From the NCBI RefSeq assembly GCF_036409155.1, contig NZ_JAZGLW010000001.1:682001-746000 (forward strand): 64,000 nt of DNA, read 5' to 3'. Made by a program: the position numbers and the translations under genes. The notes under the pieces were generated by a model. The model was not told the DNA's origin and did not search any database. It was given only the letters and a program-made list of their open reading frames with translations. Below, piece after piece: positions 46,099-55,306 of the stretch; position 1 is the stretch's first letter; every line of letters starts with the position of its first letter. Source of the stretch: Mycobacterium sp. 050128 (lineage in GTDB: Bacteria; Actinomycetota; Actinomycetes; Mycobacteriales; Mycobacteriaceae).

Positions 46099-46511
46099 GG
46101 GCCTCCCGGCACGCCCCCAGCTAGTCTTGGAGATTAACCACAGCACATGGGTGCCGTGGCATCAACCGGAAGCGCCCGACCACGTGCGCTCAGCATACGC
46201 AGGCAGCCGCCACGCCTCAGGCATGCGAGCGGCGCCCGCTCACCCTTAGCCGGACCCGCGGTGTGTTAGCTCGAGCTACCTGGATTCGACGTGCGTTGAG
46301 AATATCGCGTGAAATGGTGGGACAGAACGTAATTCAAACCCTCAGGCATCCGGAATTCCCGTAGCGAGGACGTTTTCACGCATGAATTCCGTGGTCTATA
46401 ACGGAGCTTCAGCACGCTGTCGCCGCGCGTTTACGTGCGCGGCGTTAGATCCGTTGCGCATGCATGTAGCTCCGCAAAAAGCACGCTTATGGCCGAAAAG
46501 AGGCTCATGCC
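46099..46511. other. 413-base gene-free region with an upstream hairpin before a PPE gene
   Basis: No supported gene. It holds a hairpin at 46421-46444 with perfect 8-base arms (CGCCGCGC/GCGCGGCG) around an 8-base loop, some 68 bases before the PPE start. Further upstream are an AT-richer patch (about 46290-46400) and a TATAAC-like -10 candidate near 46398. The ribosome site AAAGAGG lies just before the PPE ATG. The hairpin could be in the 5' leader of the PPE mRNA or a terminator for something upstream. Confidence 0.45.
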
Positions 46512-47711
46512 ATGGATTTCGCCCTGCAGCCACCCGAGGTCAACTCCGGGCTCATGTATACCGGCCCCGGGGCGGGACCGATGCTGGCGGCGGCAGCGGG
46601 CTGGGATGCGGTGGCCGCTCAGCTGGAGTTGGCCGCGAGTGGCTGCACCGCGCAGGTCGCGGAGCTGACCGGCCGCTGGCTGGGCCCTTCGTCGCTGATG
46701 ATGGCGGGCGCGGCCGCACACCAAGTCGGATGGCTGCACGCCACCGCCGCTCAGGCCGCGAAAACCGCCGCACAGGCGTATGCCGCCGCAGCCGCCTACG
46801 AGGCGGCGTACGCGATGACGGTGCCCCCGCCGGTCGTCGCGGCCAACCGGGCGCAGCTGATGGGGTTGGTGGCCACCAACTTCCTGGGACAGAACACGCC
46901 GGCGATCGCGGCCACCGAAGCCCAGTACATGGAGATGTGGGTCCAAGACGCCACCGCGATGTACGCCTACGCCGCCGACTCCGAGATCGCCAGTGCACTG
47001 CAACCCTTTGGACAACCGCAACAGACCACTCGGCCGGAAGGGCAGCCGGACCAGACTCGCGCCGTGGCCCAGGCCGCCGCCAACACCACCAGCGCCCGCA
47101 CCCAATCCCTGGTACAGCTCAGCTCGAATACCACCACGCAGCAACTGAACTCGAGCGGCATCACCAACCAGCTCGCCTCGAGCGCCGCCGCCTACGCCGA
47201 CCCCGCCATCGGTCCCGGCTCCTACACCGTGGCAACCACCCTCGGCGAAAACAGCGTGACGTTCATCGGGGCGCAAGCCGACTCCACCGTTACGGTCACC
47301 CTCCAAAGCGGCAACGGCGTCATCCTGCTGGGGGACGGCTTCTCAATACCTTTAGAGCAGGGCGTCGCAACCGCAGTCCAGCCAAACGCCCCAGTGATGC
47401 TCAGCGCCGGCAGTTCCGCCCTCGTCGACGTCGGCAGCGGCACGGCCAACATCAGCGGTGAGGGATTCGCGATCACCTCCCTGACCCCGTCCGCGACGCC
47501 CATCGCCTCCGGCACGGCCCCGGCGGCGCCGACGGCCGCGGTCGCAAGCGGCTCACCGGGGTTGGCGGGAACCTCGGGAATCCAGCCCCAGCTCAACGCC
47601 AGCGCGCTGTTGGGCGAGACGGTCTGCACGCCGTCCCGCGCCGGCTTGCTGGGCCAGGCCGACGCCGGTGTCCCGATGCCGTTGCAAGCGCCCGCCCTTG
47701 AACCTGTTTAG
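46512..47711 (+). CDS. PPE family protein with atypical beta-rich C-terminus
   Basis: A 399-residue protein. The N-terminal PPE domain is standard: PPE at 7-9 ([13 protein letters not shown]), WLG turn near 56, [29 protein letters not shown] near 120-150. The C-terminal half lacks both SVP and PPW motifs. Instead it has a Gln/Asn/Thr-rich linker, then a segment of short beta-like repeats ([38 protein letters not shown]), then an Ala/Pro-rich tail. No PE gene lies beside it. Likely exported by an ESX system. It overlaps the convergent methyltransferase gene by 4 bases. Confidence 0.88.
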   Translation: MDFALQPPEVNSGLMYTGPGAGPMLAAAAGWDAVAAQLELAASGCTAQVAELTGRWLGPSSLMMAGAAAHQVGWLHATAAQAAKTAAQAYAAAAAYEAAYAMTVPPPVVAANRAQLMGLVATNFLGQNTPAIAATEAQYMEMWVQDATAMYAYAADSEIASALQPFGQPQQTTRPEGQPDQTRAVAQAAANTTSARTQSLVQLSSNTTTQQLNSSGITNQLASSAAAYADPAIGPGSYTVATTLGENSVTFIGAQADSTVTVTLQSGNGVILLGDGFSIPLEQGVATAVQPNAPVMLSAGSSALVDVGSGTANISGEGFAITSLTPSATPIASGTAPAAPTAAVASGSPGLAGTSGIQPQLNASALLGETVCTPSRAGLLGQADAGVPMPLQAPALEPV

Positions 47712-48439
47712 TCCAGGCGGGTAGCCACCACGGACCAGACCGGAAGATGCACCCGGTGATCTTCCAGCAGTGGATCGATAACGCCCAGCCGATGCACCAG
47801 CGGTCGCATCTTCTCCAGAATCTCGCCCTGCTGCTCGGAGGCGAATGTCTTCATCGCGTCGAACGCCTCCTTGAGGAACCGGGCCTGATAGGTCGTGCCG
47901 CCCAAGTAGTCGATGCGCCAACCGCTGCCGCCGAGCACCCGCTCGAAGTTGTCGGCGGGTATGGCCGTCCACTGAAGGCCGTTGACGTTATGCGGACCGA
48001 ACTCGAACATGTACAGCCGCGCCCCGGGCTTGGTGGCCCGGTGCAGCGCCTGCGCGTACCGCGTCTGGATGTCCTCGTCATTCAAGAACACGTGATAAAA
48101 GGCGCTGTCCACCACCGTGTCGAACCGGCCCTCGAAGCCTTCCAGCTCGGTAGCGTCGGCCACCCGGAAATCGACATCCACGCCGGCCCGCTCGGCGTTA
48201 CGCTTGGCTTGCTCGATCGCGGTGGCTGAACTGTCGATGCCCACAGTCGAATAGCCTTGCGACGCATAGTAAATCGCGTGGTAGCCGGGACCTGTACCGG
48301 GATCGAGCACCTCGCCGCGAATCCCGCCGTAAGCCGCCAGTTGCTGGACCGCGGGCTGCGGGCCGCCGATATCCCAGGGGATCCGCCCGGCGGAGTGCTC
48401 TGCTTGGTCGTAGAGCGGTTCGAAACCGGCGTCAGTCAC
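47708..48439 (-). CDS. Class I SAM-dependent methyltransferase, intact
   Basis: A 243-residue methyltransferase. The family N-terminus ([16 protein letters not shown]) is followed by motif I as [13 protein letters not shown] (about 45-57; Pro and Thr replace the usual Val/Ile and Cys), then [14 protein letters not shown], and [10 protein letters not shown] in the catalytic half. It is related to the left-edge methyltransferase (Rv0560c type). By position it corresponds to Rv0520/Rv0521, which I recall as annotated fragments of a broken methyltransferase in M. tuberculosis. The GTG at 48439 gives the expected N-terminus; the longer frame adds an unrelated stretch. Confidence 0.85.
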   Translation of the reverse strand: MTDAGFEPLYDQAEHSAGRIPWDIGGPQPAVQQLAAYGGIRGEVLDPGTGPGYHAIYYASQGYSTVGIDSSATAIEQAKRNAERAGVDVDFRVADATELEGFEGRFDTVVDSAFYHVFLNDEDIQTRYAQALHRATKPGARLYMFEFGPHNVNGLQWTAIPADNFERVLGGSGWRIDYLGGTTYQARFLKEAFDAMKTFASEQQGEILEKMRPLVHRLGVIDPLLEDHRVHLPVWSVVATRLD

Positions 48440-48525
48440 TGTGTTCTCGCTTCCTCGGCGGCTGCCGACGGGGAACGGCAACTTCAGTTGTGCAGCCTAC
48501 TGAGGAAAGCGATTGTCCAGGGGGC

Positions 48526-49860
48526 TTAGAGATATAGATCCTGGTCGCGAATCAGCGCCGTGGCGATCACGCTAATCAAAGCCGTCGCAACCAAATACCC
48601 GCACGCCAGCCACGGCGCGCCGCCGACGGCCGCGATCAGCGCGGTGAGGATCATCGGCGTCACCCCGGAGGCGTAGATGCCCGAGAACTGGTAGACGAAC
48701 GACAATCCGGTGTAACGGGTCTGGGTCGGATACAGCGACGAAAACAGCGTGCCCTGTGCGCCGTAGAACAGCGCGTGCACGACACCGAACACGATGACCA
48801 TCGCCAGCCCGAACAAGACCAGGTTCTTCGTGCCGAACAGGGCGAACGCCGGGAACGTCGCGAGCCCGTAGCACACCACGCCCACCAGGTAGACCCGCCG
48901 GGCGCCGTACCGGTCGGTCAGCGCGCCCGACACGGGCAACAGCACCGCCATCACCAGGGCGGCGATGGTCACCACGACCAGGACGGGCACCTTGTGGAAG
49001 CCCAGCGCCCCGGTGGCATAGCTGATCGCGAACACGCCCCAGGTATTGAACGCCGAGCCTTCGGCCCACCGAGAAAGCAGTCCCAGCAAGGTGTTTCGCC
49101 TAGCACGGGCTCCGCGGAAAATCTCGCGGATCGGCACGGTGGACGCCACCTCGAGGTCGCGCAGTTCCCGAAACGCCGGTGTCTCGTCGACGCGCCAGCG
49201 CACCAGGACGCCGACCACGACCAGCACCAGGCTCAGCAGGAAGGCGATGCGCCAGCCGTAGGCGAGGAACTCCGCCGAACCCAACTCGACCTGAAGGAGC
49301 GCGAAGATGCCGGTCCCCAGCGCCAGGCCCAGCGCTAGGCCGACTTGCGGGATCGCCCCGTACCGGCCGCGCTGGTCGCCGGGGCTGTGTTCGACGGCCA
49401 GCAGCACCGCACCGCCCCACTCACCGCCGAGCGCAAAACCCTGCAGCACGCGCAGCACCAGCAGCAGGATCGGCGCCCATACCCCGATCGCAGCGGCAGT
49501 CGGCAGCGCGCCGATCAGCGCCGTCGCACCTCCCATGATCAGCATCGTCAGCGCCAGGCTGCGCTTGCGCCCGATCCGGTCACCGATGTGGCCGAACACC
49601 AGGCCACCGACGGGCCGCATGACGAACCCGACGGCGAACGTCGCGAACGCCAGCAGCGTGCCCACCAGTGAGCTCGCGTTGGGAAAGAACAGCTTGCTGA
49701 ACACCAGCCCGGCGGCGGTGGCGTAGAGGAAGAAGTCGTACCACTCCACCGTGGTGCCGAGCAGGCTCGCGGCGACGACGGTGCGCAGGCGCCGGCGCCG
49801 GTCGGCGTCGGACTCGTCGAGGGTGGCCGCCGGTGCGGGGGCGGGCAGCGTCGTCGCCAT
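48526..49860 (-). CDS. MFS transporter, metabolite:H+ symporter (MHS) type
   Basis: A 444-residue major-facilitator protein with twelve membrane segments. The MHS-family signatures are clear: VVAASLLGTTVEWYDFFLYATAAG at the first helix, FVMRPVGGLVFGHIGDRIGRKR (the MFS loop 2-3 motif) near 85, and LQGFALGGEWGGAVLLAVEHSP near 140. Relatives import shikimate, proline/betaine, citrate or other organic acids. It starts 2 bases after the stop of the SsuD-like gene, so the two are co-expressed; an organosulfonate or related substrate is plausible but inferred. Confidence 0.87.
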   Translation of the reverse strand: MATTLPAPAPAATLDESDADRRRRLRTVVAASLLGTTVEWYDFFLYATAAGLVFSKLFFPNASSLVGTLLAFATFAVGFVMRPVGGLVFGHIGDRIGRKRSLALTMLIMGGATALIGALPTAAAIGVWAPILLLVLRVLQGFALGGEWGGAVLLAVEHSPGDQRGRYGAIPQVGLALGLALGTGIFALLQVELGSAEFLAYGWRIAFLLSLVLVVVGVLVRWRVDETPAFRELRDLEVASTVPIREIFRGARARRNTLLGLLSRWAEGSAFNTWGVFAISYATGALGFHKVPVLVVVTIAALVMAVLLPVSGALTDRYGARRVYLVGVVCYGLATFPAFALFGTKNLVLFGLAMVIVFGVVHALFYGAQGTLFSSLYPTQTRYTGLSFVYQFSGIYASGVTPMILTALIAAVGGAPWLACGYLVATALISVIATALIRDQDLYL

Positions 49861-49862
49861 GG

Positions 49863-51011
49863 CTATTGCGCCGAGGCGGCCGCGAACGGCGTCGACGACG
49901 CCGGCTGCCGGGAGGTGCGGTTCGGGTGCTTCCACACGCCCCGCCGCTCCAGCAGCGGCAGTACGCCCTCGCCGAACCAGTACGCCTCTTCCAGGTGCGG
50001 GTATCCGGACAAGATGAAGTGGTCGATGCCGAGGTCCGCGTATTCGATCAGCCGCTGCGCGACCTCTTCGTGGGATCCGACCAGCGCGGTGCCCGCCCCG
50101 CCGCGCACCAGACCGACGCCGGCCCACAGGTTGGGTGCGATCAGCAGCTGACCGCTCTTGCCGCCGTGCAACTTCAGCATTCGCTGCTGTCCCTCGGATT
50201 CGCTGCGTGCCAGGCTCGCCTGCACGCGTTCGACGTCCGCCGGGTCGATCGCCTCGAGCAGCCGATCAGCTTCGGCCCAGGCCTCCTCGGCGCTCGGGCG
50301 GCTGATCACGTGGATCCGCAGCCCGAATTTCAGGGTCCGGCCGACATCGGCGGCCAGCCCGCGCACCCAGTCCAATTTCTCGCCGACGGCCGCCAGCGGT
50401 TCACCCCAGGTGAGGTAGACGTCGGAGTACTTCGCGGCGACGGGCCCGGCCGACCCGGACGAGCCGCCGAAGAACACCGCCGGAATCGGGTCGGGCGGAT
50501 TGTTCAGTTGTGCGCCCTCGATGTGAACGTGCTCACCGGCGAAGGTCACCGGTTCTTTCGAGGTCCACAATTGCCGCACCACGTCGAGGAATTCGGCGGT
50601 GCGTGCATAGCGCGCTTGCTTGTCCAGGAAATCCCCATAGGCCCGCTGCTCGTGGGGTTCGCCACCGGTGACGACATTGAGCAGCAGCCGTCCACCCGAA
50701 TGGCGCTGGAAGGTGCCGGCCATCTGTGCGGCCAGGGTGGGGCTCAGCAGGCCCGGGCGAAAGGCGACCAGGAACTTCAGCGTCTCGGTGCGCTCGATCA
50801 GCGTCGCCGTCGTCAACCAGGCGTCCTCACACCACAATCCGGTCGGTGTGAGCACCGCCTCAAAACCGTTGTCCTCGGCGGCGGCACAAATCTGATGCAG
50901 ATAGCGCAAAGTCGCGGGCCGGTCGCCGTGCATCGACGTACCGTGCCCGCCGGCGACGAGGTTGCGCGAATCCCCGTACGTCGGCAAAAACCAGTGAAAT
51001 GCCAGAGTCAT
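49863..51011 (-). CDS. ssuD: FMNH2-dependent LLM-class monooxygenase, SsuD-like
   Basis: A 382-residue bacterial-luciferase-fold monooxygenase. It matches alkanesulfonate monooxygenase: LAFHWFLPTYGDSRNLVAGGHG at the N-terminus, FLVAFRPGLLSPTLAAQMAGTFQRHSGGRL near 90, NVVTGGEPHEQRAYGDFLDK, GSHEEVAQRLIEYADLGIDHFILSGYPHLEEAYWFGEGVLP near the end. SsuD cleaves alkanesulfonates to aldehyde and sulfite with reduced flavin from a partner reductase. Neither a flavin reductase nor an SsuABC transporter is visible here; the MHS transporter downstream may supply the substrate. The ATG is preceded by GGAAGAGG. Confidence 0.88.
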   Translation of the reverse strand: MTLAFHWFLPTYGDSRNLVAGGHGTSMHGDRPATLRYLHQICAAAEDNGFEAVLTPTGLWCEDAWLTTATLIERTETLKFLVAFRPGLLSPTLAAQMAGTFQRHSGGRLLLNVVTGGEPHEQRAYGDFLDKQARYARTAEFLDVVRQLWTSKEPVTFAGEHVHIEGAQLNNPPDPIPAVFFGGSSGSAGPVAAKYSDVYLTWGEPLAAVGEKLDWVRGLAADVGRTLKFGLRIHVISRPSAEEAWAEADRLLEAIDPADVERVQASLARSESEGQQRMLKLHGGKSGQLLIAPNLWAGVGLVRGGAGTALVGSHEEVAQRLIEYADLGIDHFILSGYPHLEEAYWFGEGVLPLLERRGVWKHPNRTSRQPASSTPFAAASAQ

Positions 51012-51225
51012 CGAATCCTCTTCCGTCCTTGATCAGCATTCGCTTCGCAACCATGCATGAAAGCTCCAGCGTCGCGAAGCATGTTGTGCGGCGCGAGGGT
51101 TGAAACCTCGCAGATTCAATCCGCCCGACTGTGATGCGCCGCACGTCACTGCTCGATGACTGCCGCATCACAATGCTCTTGCAAACGCCGCAACGGGGTC
51201 GGAATGGCGCGGGGGGCGCGGCATC

Positions 51226-52101
51226 ATGACGCTCGTGCCTGAATCGAACCGCCGCGCGGTGCTGCGAATGGGCGCCAGTGCCACCGTCGCGGCCGCAGGT
51301 GCCTGGGCGTTGAGTGCCTGGCTGGATCCACTCGAACCACAGGCGGCGCCACTGCCCGCCCCGTTCGAACCGTCGACCGCGAGCAGCAACCTGCCCAACA
51401 AACTGACGGGCTCGTTCATCTCCAAGGCGCGCGGCGGGGTCAAGACCAACTGGGTGATCGCGCTGCCGCCCGGGCAGACGTCGCAGAGCGGATTGCTGCG
51501 GCCGGTTATCGCGCTGCACGGCAAGGACGGCGACGCAAACATGATGCTGGACTGCGGCGTCGAGGACGCGCTGGTCCGGCTGGCCAAGGAGGGCAAGCCA
51601 CCGTTCGCGGTGGTCGGCGTCGACGGTGGCAGTGACTCCTACTGGCACAAGCGGGCCGACGGCACCGACTCCGGTGCGATGGTTCTCGACGAGCTGTTGC
51701 CGATGCTGGGCTCCATGGGCATGGATACGTCTCGGGTGGGCTTCATGGGCTGGTCCATGGGTGGATACGGGGCACTGCGCCTGGGCGCCAAGCTGGGGCC
51801 GTCGCGGACCGCGGGGATCTGCGCAATCAGCCCGGCGCTGTACACGTCCTACGCCGACTGCGCACCCAAAGCGTTTGACAGCGAAGAGGACTGGATGACG
51901 AACAGCGTCATGGGCCTGCCGGCGTTGTCCCAGATTCCGCTGCGGGTGGACTGCGGGACATTCGACCGTTTCTATCCCGCGACACGCCAATTCGTGAGCC
52001 AGCTCAAGACGCCTCCGGCGGTAAGCTTCACCGTCGGAGGCCACGACATGACGTGGTGGCGTTTGCAATTACCCGGCGAGCTTTCCTGGCTGGCGACCTA
52101 G
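51226..52101 (+). CDS. Tat-exported alpha/beta hydrolase/esterase (Rv0519c-like)
   Basis: A 291-residue protein. The N-terminus carries a twin-arginine signal (SNRRAVLRMGAS, then an Ala-rich hydrophobic run to about residue 32). The body is an esterase-D/mycolyltransferase-like alpha/beta hydrolase: HGKDGD oxyanion region near 103, nucleophile elbow GWSMGGYGA near 174, DRFYPATRQF (acid) near 246 and GHDMTWWR (His) near 267. Likely acts on an acyl ester in the envelope. Rv0519c is the counterpart. The acyltransferase gene follows after 20 bases on the same strand. The ATG at 51226 opens the signal peptide. Confidence 0.83.
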   Translation: MTLVPESNRRAVLRMGASATVAAAGAWALSAWLDPLEPQAAPLPAPFEPSTASSNLPNKLTGSFISKARGGVKTNWVIALPPGQTSQSGLLRPVIALHGKDGDANMMLDCGVEDALVRLAKEGKPPFAVVGVDGGSDSYWHKRADGTDSGAMVLDELLPMLGSMGMDTSRVGFMGWSMGGYGALRLGAKLGPSRTAGICAISPALYTSYADCAPKAFDSEEDWMTNSVMGLPALSQIPLRVDCGTFDRFYPATRQFVSQLKTPPAVSFTVGGHDMTWWRLQLPGELSWLAT

Positions 52102-52121
52102 CGAGGCATCCCAACAAAGGC

Positions 52122-54335
52122 ATGGCAGTCCGGCAGGAAACCGCGACCAGCCCGCCCTCACCAGCGGGCGATGGCCCCACCCGACAAATCCAGCGACGCG
52201 GATTCCGCCCCGACATCGAGGGCCTGCGGGCCGTCGCGGTTGTCGCCGTTGTTGCCTACCACGCGGGCATACCCGGTACCGCCGGCGGCTTCATCGGCGT
52301 CGACGTCTTTTTCGTCATCTCTGGCTTCCTGATCACCGGCCTGCTGTGGCGCGAAGTCAGAACCGCTAAAACCATTGCGCTGGGCCACTTTTACGGAGCA
52401 CGGGCCCGCCGGCTGTTGCCGGCCGCGGCCACCGTCGCCGTCGTCACCGCCATTGCGGCGGCCGCCGTGCTGCCGCCATTGCAGGCGCGCAGCGTATTCC
52501 TCGACGGCATCGCCAGTGCGCTCTACGTCGGCAACTACCGCTTCGCCCACCAAGGCACCGACTACCTGAACGCCGAGGCGCCCTCACCGTTCCAGCACTA
52601 CTGGTCACTCGGCGTCGAGGAGCAGTTCTATCTGGTGTGGCCGGTGCTGATCATCGGCACCGCGTGGTTGGTCGGGCGCGTGCGGCGCGGCGCTAAAGCC
52701 GATTCCGAGGCCGATTCCGAGGCCGATTCCAAGGCGGATTCCAAGGCCAAGGCGGCGCCGTACGCGGCCGTGCTGGCGTTGGTTGCCGCGGCCTCGCTGA
52801 CGGCGGCCGTGCTGTGGACCCGCAGCTCGCCGCCGTGGGCGTTCTTCTCGTTGCCCACCCGCGCCTGGGAGCTGGCCGTCGGCGGGCTGGTCGCGTTGTC
52901 GATCGAGCAGTGGCGCCGGCTGCCGCTGCTGCCCGCGGCGGTCGCCGGCTGGGGCGGCCTGACGCTGATCCTGCTGACCTGCACCCAGCTCGGTCCCGCC
53001 ACGCCCTACCCCGGCACCGCGGCGCTGCTGCCGGCGCTGGGCACCGCGCTGGTCATCGGCGGCGGCTGCGTCACCCGCAGCCTGGGGGTCGGCCGGTTGC
53101 TGTGCCGGCCGGCGATGCGCGCGATCGGGCGGGTGTCGTACTCCTGGTACCTCTGGCATTGGCCGGTGCTGCTGCTGATGCCGCGGCTGCTGGGCGAAGC
53201 GGGCCTGGCGGCCCGATTGGCCGCGACGGCGGTCTCCGCCGGGCTCGCGGTGATCACGTTGCATCTGGTGGAGAATCCCGGCCGGTTCGCCGCTGCGCTG
53301 CGCCGGTCGGCCAAGACGAGCCTGGCGGTGGCCGGGATCGCCAGTGCCGCCACCGCATCCGCCTGCGTGCTGTTGCTGACGGTGATACCGGTTCCGGTCG
53401 GCCACGGCCCGGCCGCGGCGAAGGCCACCATCATGGCGCTGCCCAGCGCCGCCCCCAACGCCGGTGCGCAACAAACGGCCGTCGAGCAGGCCCTGGCGCA
53501 GGTGCGCGACGCCGTCGCGAAGGCCGCCGGCCTGCGGGCCGTTCCGTCGAACCTGGATCCGCCGCTGGCCCACGCACCGGCCGACAAGGCCGCCGTCTTC
53601 GTCAACGGCTGCGTGCGCTCCTGGCGTGACATCGGGCAAAGCGAGTGCGCGGCAGGCGACATCGGCTCTCCGACGACGGTCGCGCTGATCGGCGACTCGC
53701 ACGCGGCGATGTGGAACCCGGCCTTTGCGCAGGTCGCCGAGCAGCGGCACTGGCGACTGGAAACGATGGCCAAAGTGACCTGCCCGATTCAGGACCTGCC
53801 CATCGACAGCCCGTATCTGGGCCGCGAGTACACCGAGTGCGAACAGTGGCGCGCGCAGGTCCTGGCCCGGGTGGCGGCCGAGCATCCGCGGTTGGTCGTG
53901 CTGGACATGAGCCGGCGCTACGGCGGCGACTTCGGTTTCGTGTCCTACGACCCGGCGTGGATCGAGACGCTGGGTCGCACCGTCGCACAACTGCGGCGCA
54001 CCGGCGCGACCGTCCTGGTTCTCGGCCCCGCCCCGGATCCGCAGTCCCCGGTGCCCACGTGCCTATCCGGACACCTGGACGACGCCACCGCCTGCGCGCC
54101 AAACCGTTCGGTCGCGGTCAACGACGGCGGTATCTCCGCTGAGCGGGCCGCGGCCACCGGCAATGGCGGCCACTACGCCGACCTCACCGACCTGTTCTGC
54201 ACGGCACAACGTTGCCCGATGATCGTCGGTAACACCCTGGTGTTTCGCGACGACAACCACGTCACAACCGAATATGCGGAGTTGTTGGCACCAGTGCTGG
54301 GCGCACTGGCAGACGGAGCCATAACGGACGGATGA
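52122..54335 (+). CDS. OafA/YrhL-type acyltransferase with C-terminal SGNH domain
   Basis: A 737-residue, two-domain O-acyltransferase. The membrane part (about 30-420, ten segments) has the acyltransferase-3 signatures RPDIEGLRAVAVVAVVAYHAG with the catalytic His and GVDVFFVISGFLITGLLWRE, then HYWSLGVEEQFYLVWP. An extracytoplasmic SGNH domain begins near 480, with GDSHAAMW at about 523 and the closing DDNHVT at about 711. Such proteins O-acylate cell-surface glycans or lipids. A 12-base coding repeat lies in a loop at residues 193-208. The ATG at 52122 is used; the longer frame overlaps the esterase gene. Confidence 0.9.
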   Translation: MAVRQETATSPPSPAGDGPTRQIQRRGFRPDIEGLRAVAVVAVVAYHAGIPGTAGGFIGVDVFFVISGFLITGLLWREVRTAKTIALGHFYGARARRLLPAAATVAVVTAIAAAAVLPPLQARSVFLDGIASALYVGNYRFAHQGTDYLNAEAPSPFQHYWSLGVEEQFYLVWPVLIIGTAWLVGRVRRGAKADSEADSEADSKADSKAKAAPYAAVLALVAAASLTAAVLWTRSSPPWAFFSLPTRAWELAVGGLVALSIEQWRRLPLLPAAVAGWGGLTLILLTCTQLGPATPYPGTAALLPALGTALVIGGGCVTRSLGVGRLLCRPAMRAIGRVSYSWYLWHWPVLLLMPRLLGEAGLAARLAATAVSAGLAVITLHLVENPGRFAAALRRSAKTSLAVAGIASAATASACVLLLTVIPVPVGHGPAAAKATIMALPSAAPNAGAQQTAVEQALAQVRDAVAKAAGLRAVPSNLDPPLAHAPADKAAVFVNGCVRSWRDIGQSECAAGDIGSPTTVALIGDSHAAMWNPAFAQVAEQRHWRLETMAKVTCPIQDLPIDSPYLGREYTECEQWRAQVLARVAAEHPRLVVLDMSRRYGGDFGFVSYDPAWIETLGRTVAQLRRTGATVLVLGPAPDPQSPVPTCLSGHLDDATACAPNRSVAVNDGGISAERAAATGNGGHYADLTDLFCTAQRCPMIVGNTLVFRDDNHVTTEYAELLAPVLGALADGAITDG
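52698..52745. repeat. 12-bp tandem coding repeat, four copies
   Basis: The unit GCCGATTCCGAG occurs twice perfectly, then twice more with the last codon AAG and one synonymous change, encoding (Ala-Asp-Ser-Glu/Lys)4. It lies in a cytoplasmic or external loop between membrane segments of the acyltransferase. Gain or loss of units would keep the frame. Confidence 0.85.
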
Positions 54336-54415
54336 CGTTGCGATGACTTTCTTTGCGAATGAACCCCGCCGCGAAAGCGAACGTGTTACGAATATAAGGG
54401 TTTTGGAGGTTTGAA

Positions 54416-54532
54416 ATGTCCCCGCTTTTGTTGGTCTGCATCGCGGCTGCTACGCCAGTCGTCGGAATCGGCTTGATGCAGCTACAAGCACGCCTGGAGC
54501 AGTGGGACTACGAACGGCACGCAGAAGACTAA
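54416..54532 (+). CDS. Small single-pass membrane protein, 38 residues
   Basis: The protein starts MSPLLLVCIAAATPVVGIGL, a hydrophobic helix, and ends in an amphipathic charged tail (LQARLEQWDYERHAED). An excellent ribosome site (TTGGAGG, spacing seven) precedes the ATG. I recall similar short proteins with a WDYERHAED-like end in many mycobacteria, so this is probably a real conserved gene missed by length cut-offs. The function is unknown. It lies between the acyltransferase and the convergent SGNH hydrolase. Confidence 0.7.
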   Translation: MSPLLLVCIAAATPVVGIGLMQLQARLEQWDYERHAED

Positions 54533-54610
54533 GCGCTAAGGGTTGGCGCGTAAAGCCTTGCGCGGCTGGCATTTTGAGGGGGCCAGCCCGCCGAAACTTT
54601 CGGTGCCTCG

Positions 54611-55306
54611 CTACCTCAATAGCTGTGTGCGAATCAGCGGCGCAATCTTGTCAGCCATGTATCGGTGCCCGGCGTCGTTGGGGTGCACGCCATCTGGGCC
54701 AATCAGGTCGGGCCTGTCGACGAACCAGTGGGCGCCGATCGGGTCGACGAACGCCGCGCCCGCGGCCCGCGCCTCGGAGTTGAGCACGTCACGAATCTGC
54801 AACACGGATTCGGGGACATCGGCGGTCGGCCACGGCGGCCCGATCACCAGGAATCTCGCCGTCGGTGCCAGGATCCGCGCGACTTGGAAGGTGTCGCGCG
54901 CCCGGCCGGCCAGCATGCCGGGATCGGTGCCCTGGTCGTTGCGGGAGCCGAAGAACACCACCAGCACGTCGTCGGCCTTGACCGACCTGGCGGTCAGATC
55001 CTCGAAAATGCTGCCGTGGTCGCCGGGTACCGCATAACCGGCCCTGCCCTCGGCCGCCACATCGGCGTCGATCTGCAGGCCGCGCTTGGTGAGTGTCTGC
55101 CAGGCAACGGCGGTCCACGCGTTCGGGCCCAGGCCACCCTCGTCGGTGCCGGTCGTGTAGGAGTCGCCGACCACCGCGATGTGGGTCAGCCGGCCATCCA
55201 GCGTCAATGCCTGGTAAGGCCGCACGGGTGCCGGGGGCGCCACGACTTTACAGCCCAGGCCGACCAGCAGAGCGAGGTTGACGACGAACGCGGCCAGACG
55301 ACTCAC
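54611..55306 (-). CDS. Exported SGNH/GDSL hydrolase (Rv0518-like)
   Basis: A 231-residue SGNH-fold esterase. It has an N-terminal export signal (about 1-22, with C19 in an imperfect lipobox, so it may be lipid-anchored). Block I is VVGDSYTTG (S49 catalytic), block III contains FFGSRNDQG (Asn), and block V is DGVHPNDAGH with the catalytic Asp/His. The GTG at 55306 is preceded by GGGGAGG at six bases and gives exactly the Rv0518 length. It probably de-acylates an envelope polymer or lipid. The second acyltransferase gene lies 214 bases upstream on the same strand. Confidence 0.87.
   Translation of the reverse strand: MSRLAAFVVNLALLVGLGCKVVAPPAPVRPYQALTLDGRLTHIAVVGDSYTTGTDEGGLGPNAWTAVAWQTLTKRGLQIDADVAAEGRAGYAVPGDHGSIFEDLTARSVKADDVLVVFFGSRNDQGTDPGMLAGRARDTFQVARILAPTARFLVIGPPWPTADVPESVLQIRDVLNSEARAAGAAFVDPIGAHWFVDRPDLIGPDGVHPNDAGHRYMADKIAPLIRTQLLR

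Noticed and set aside
46382..47461. 359-residue plus-strand frame over the third PPE gene
   Set aside because: It is out of frame with the PPE protein, Arg-rich and without motifs; the PPE frame is clearly coding.
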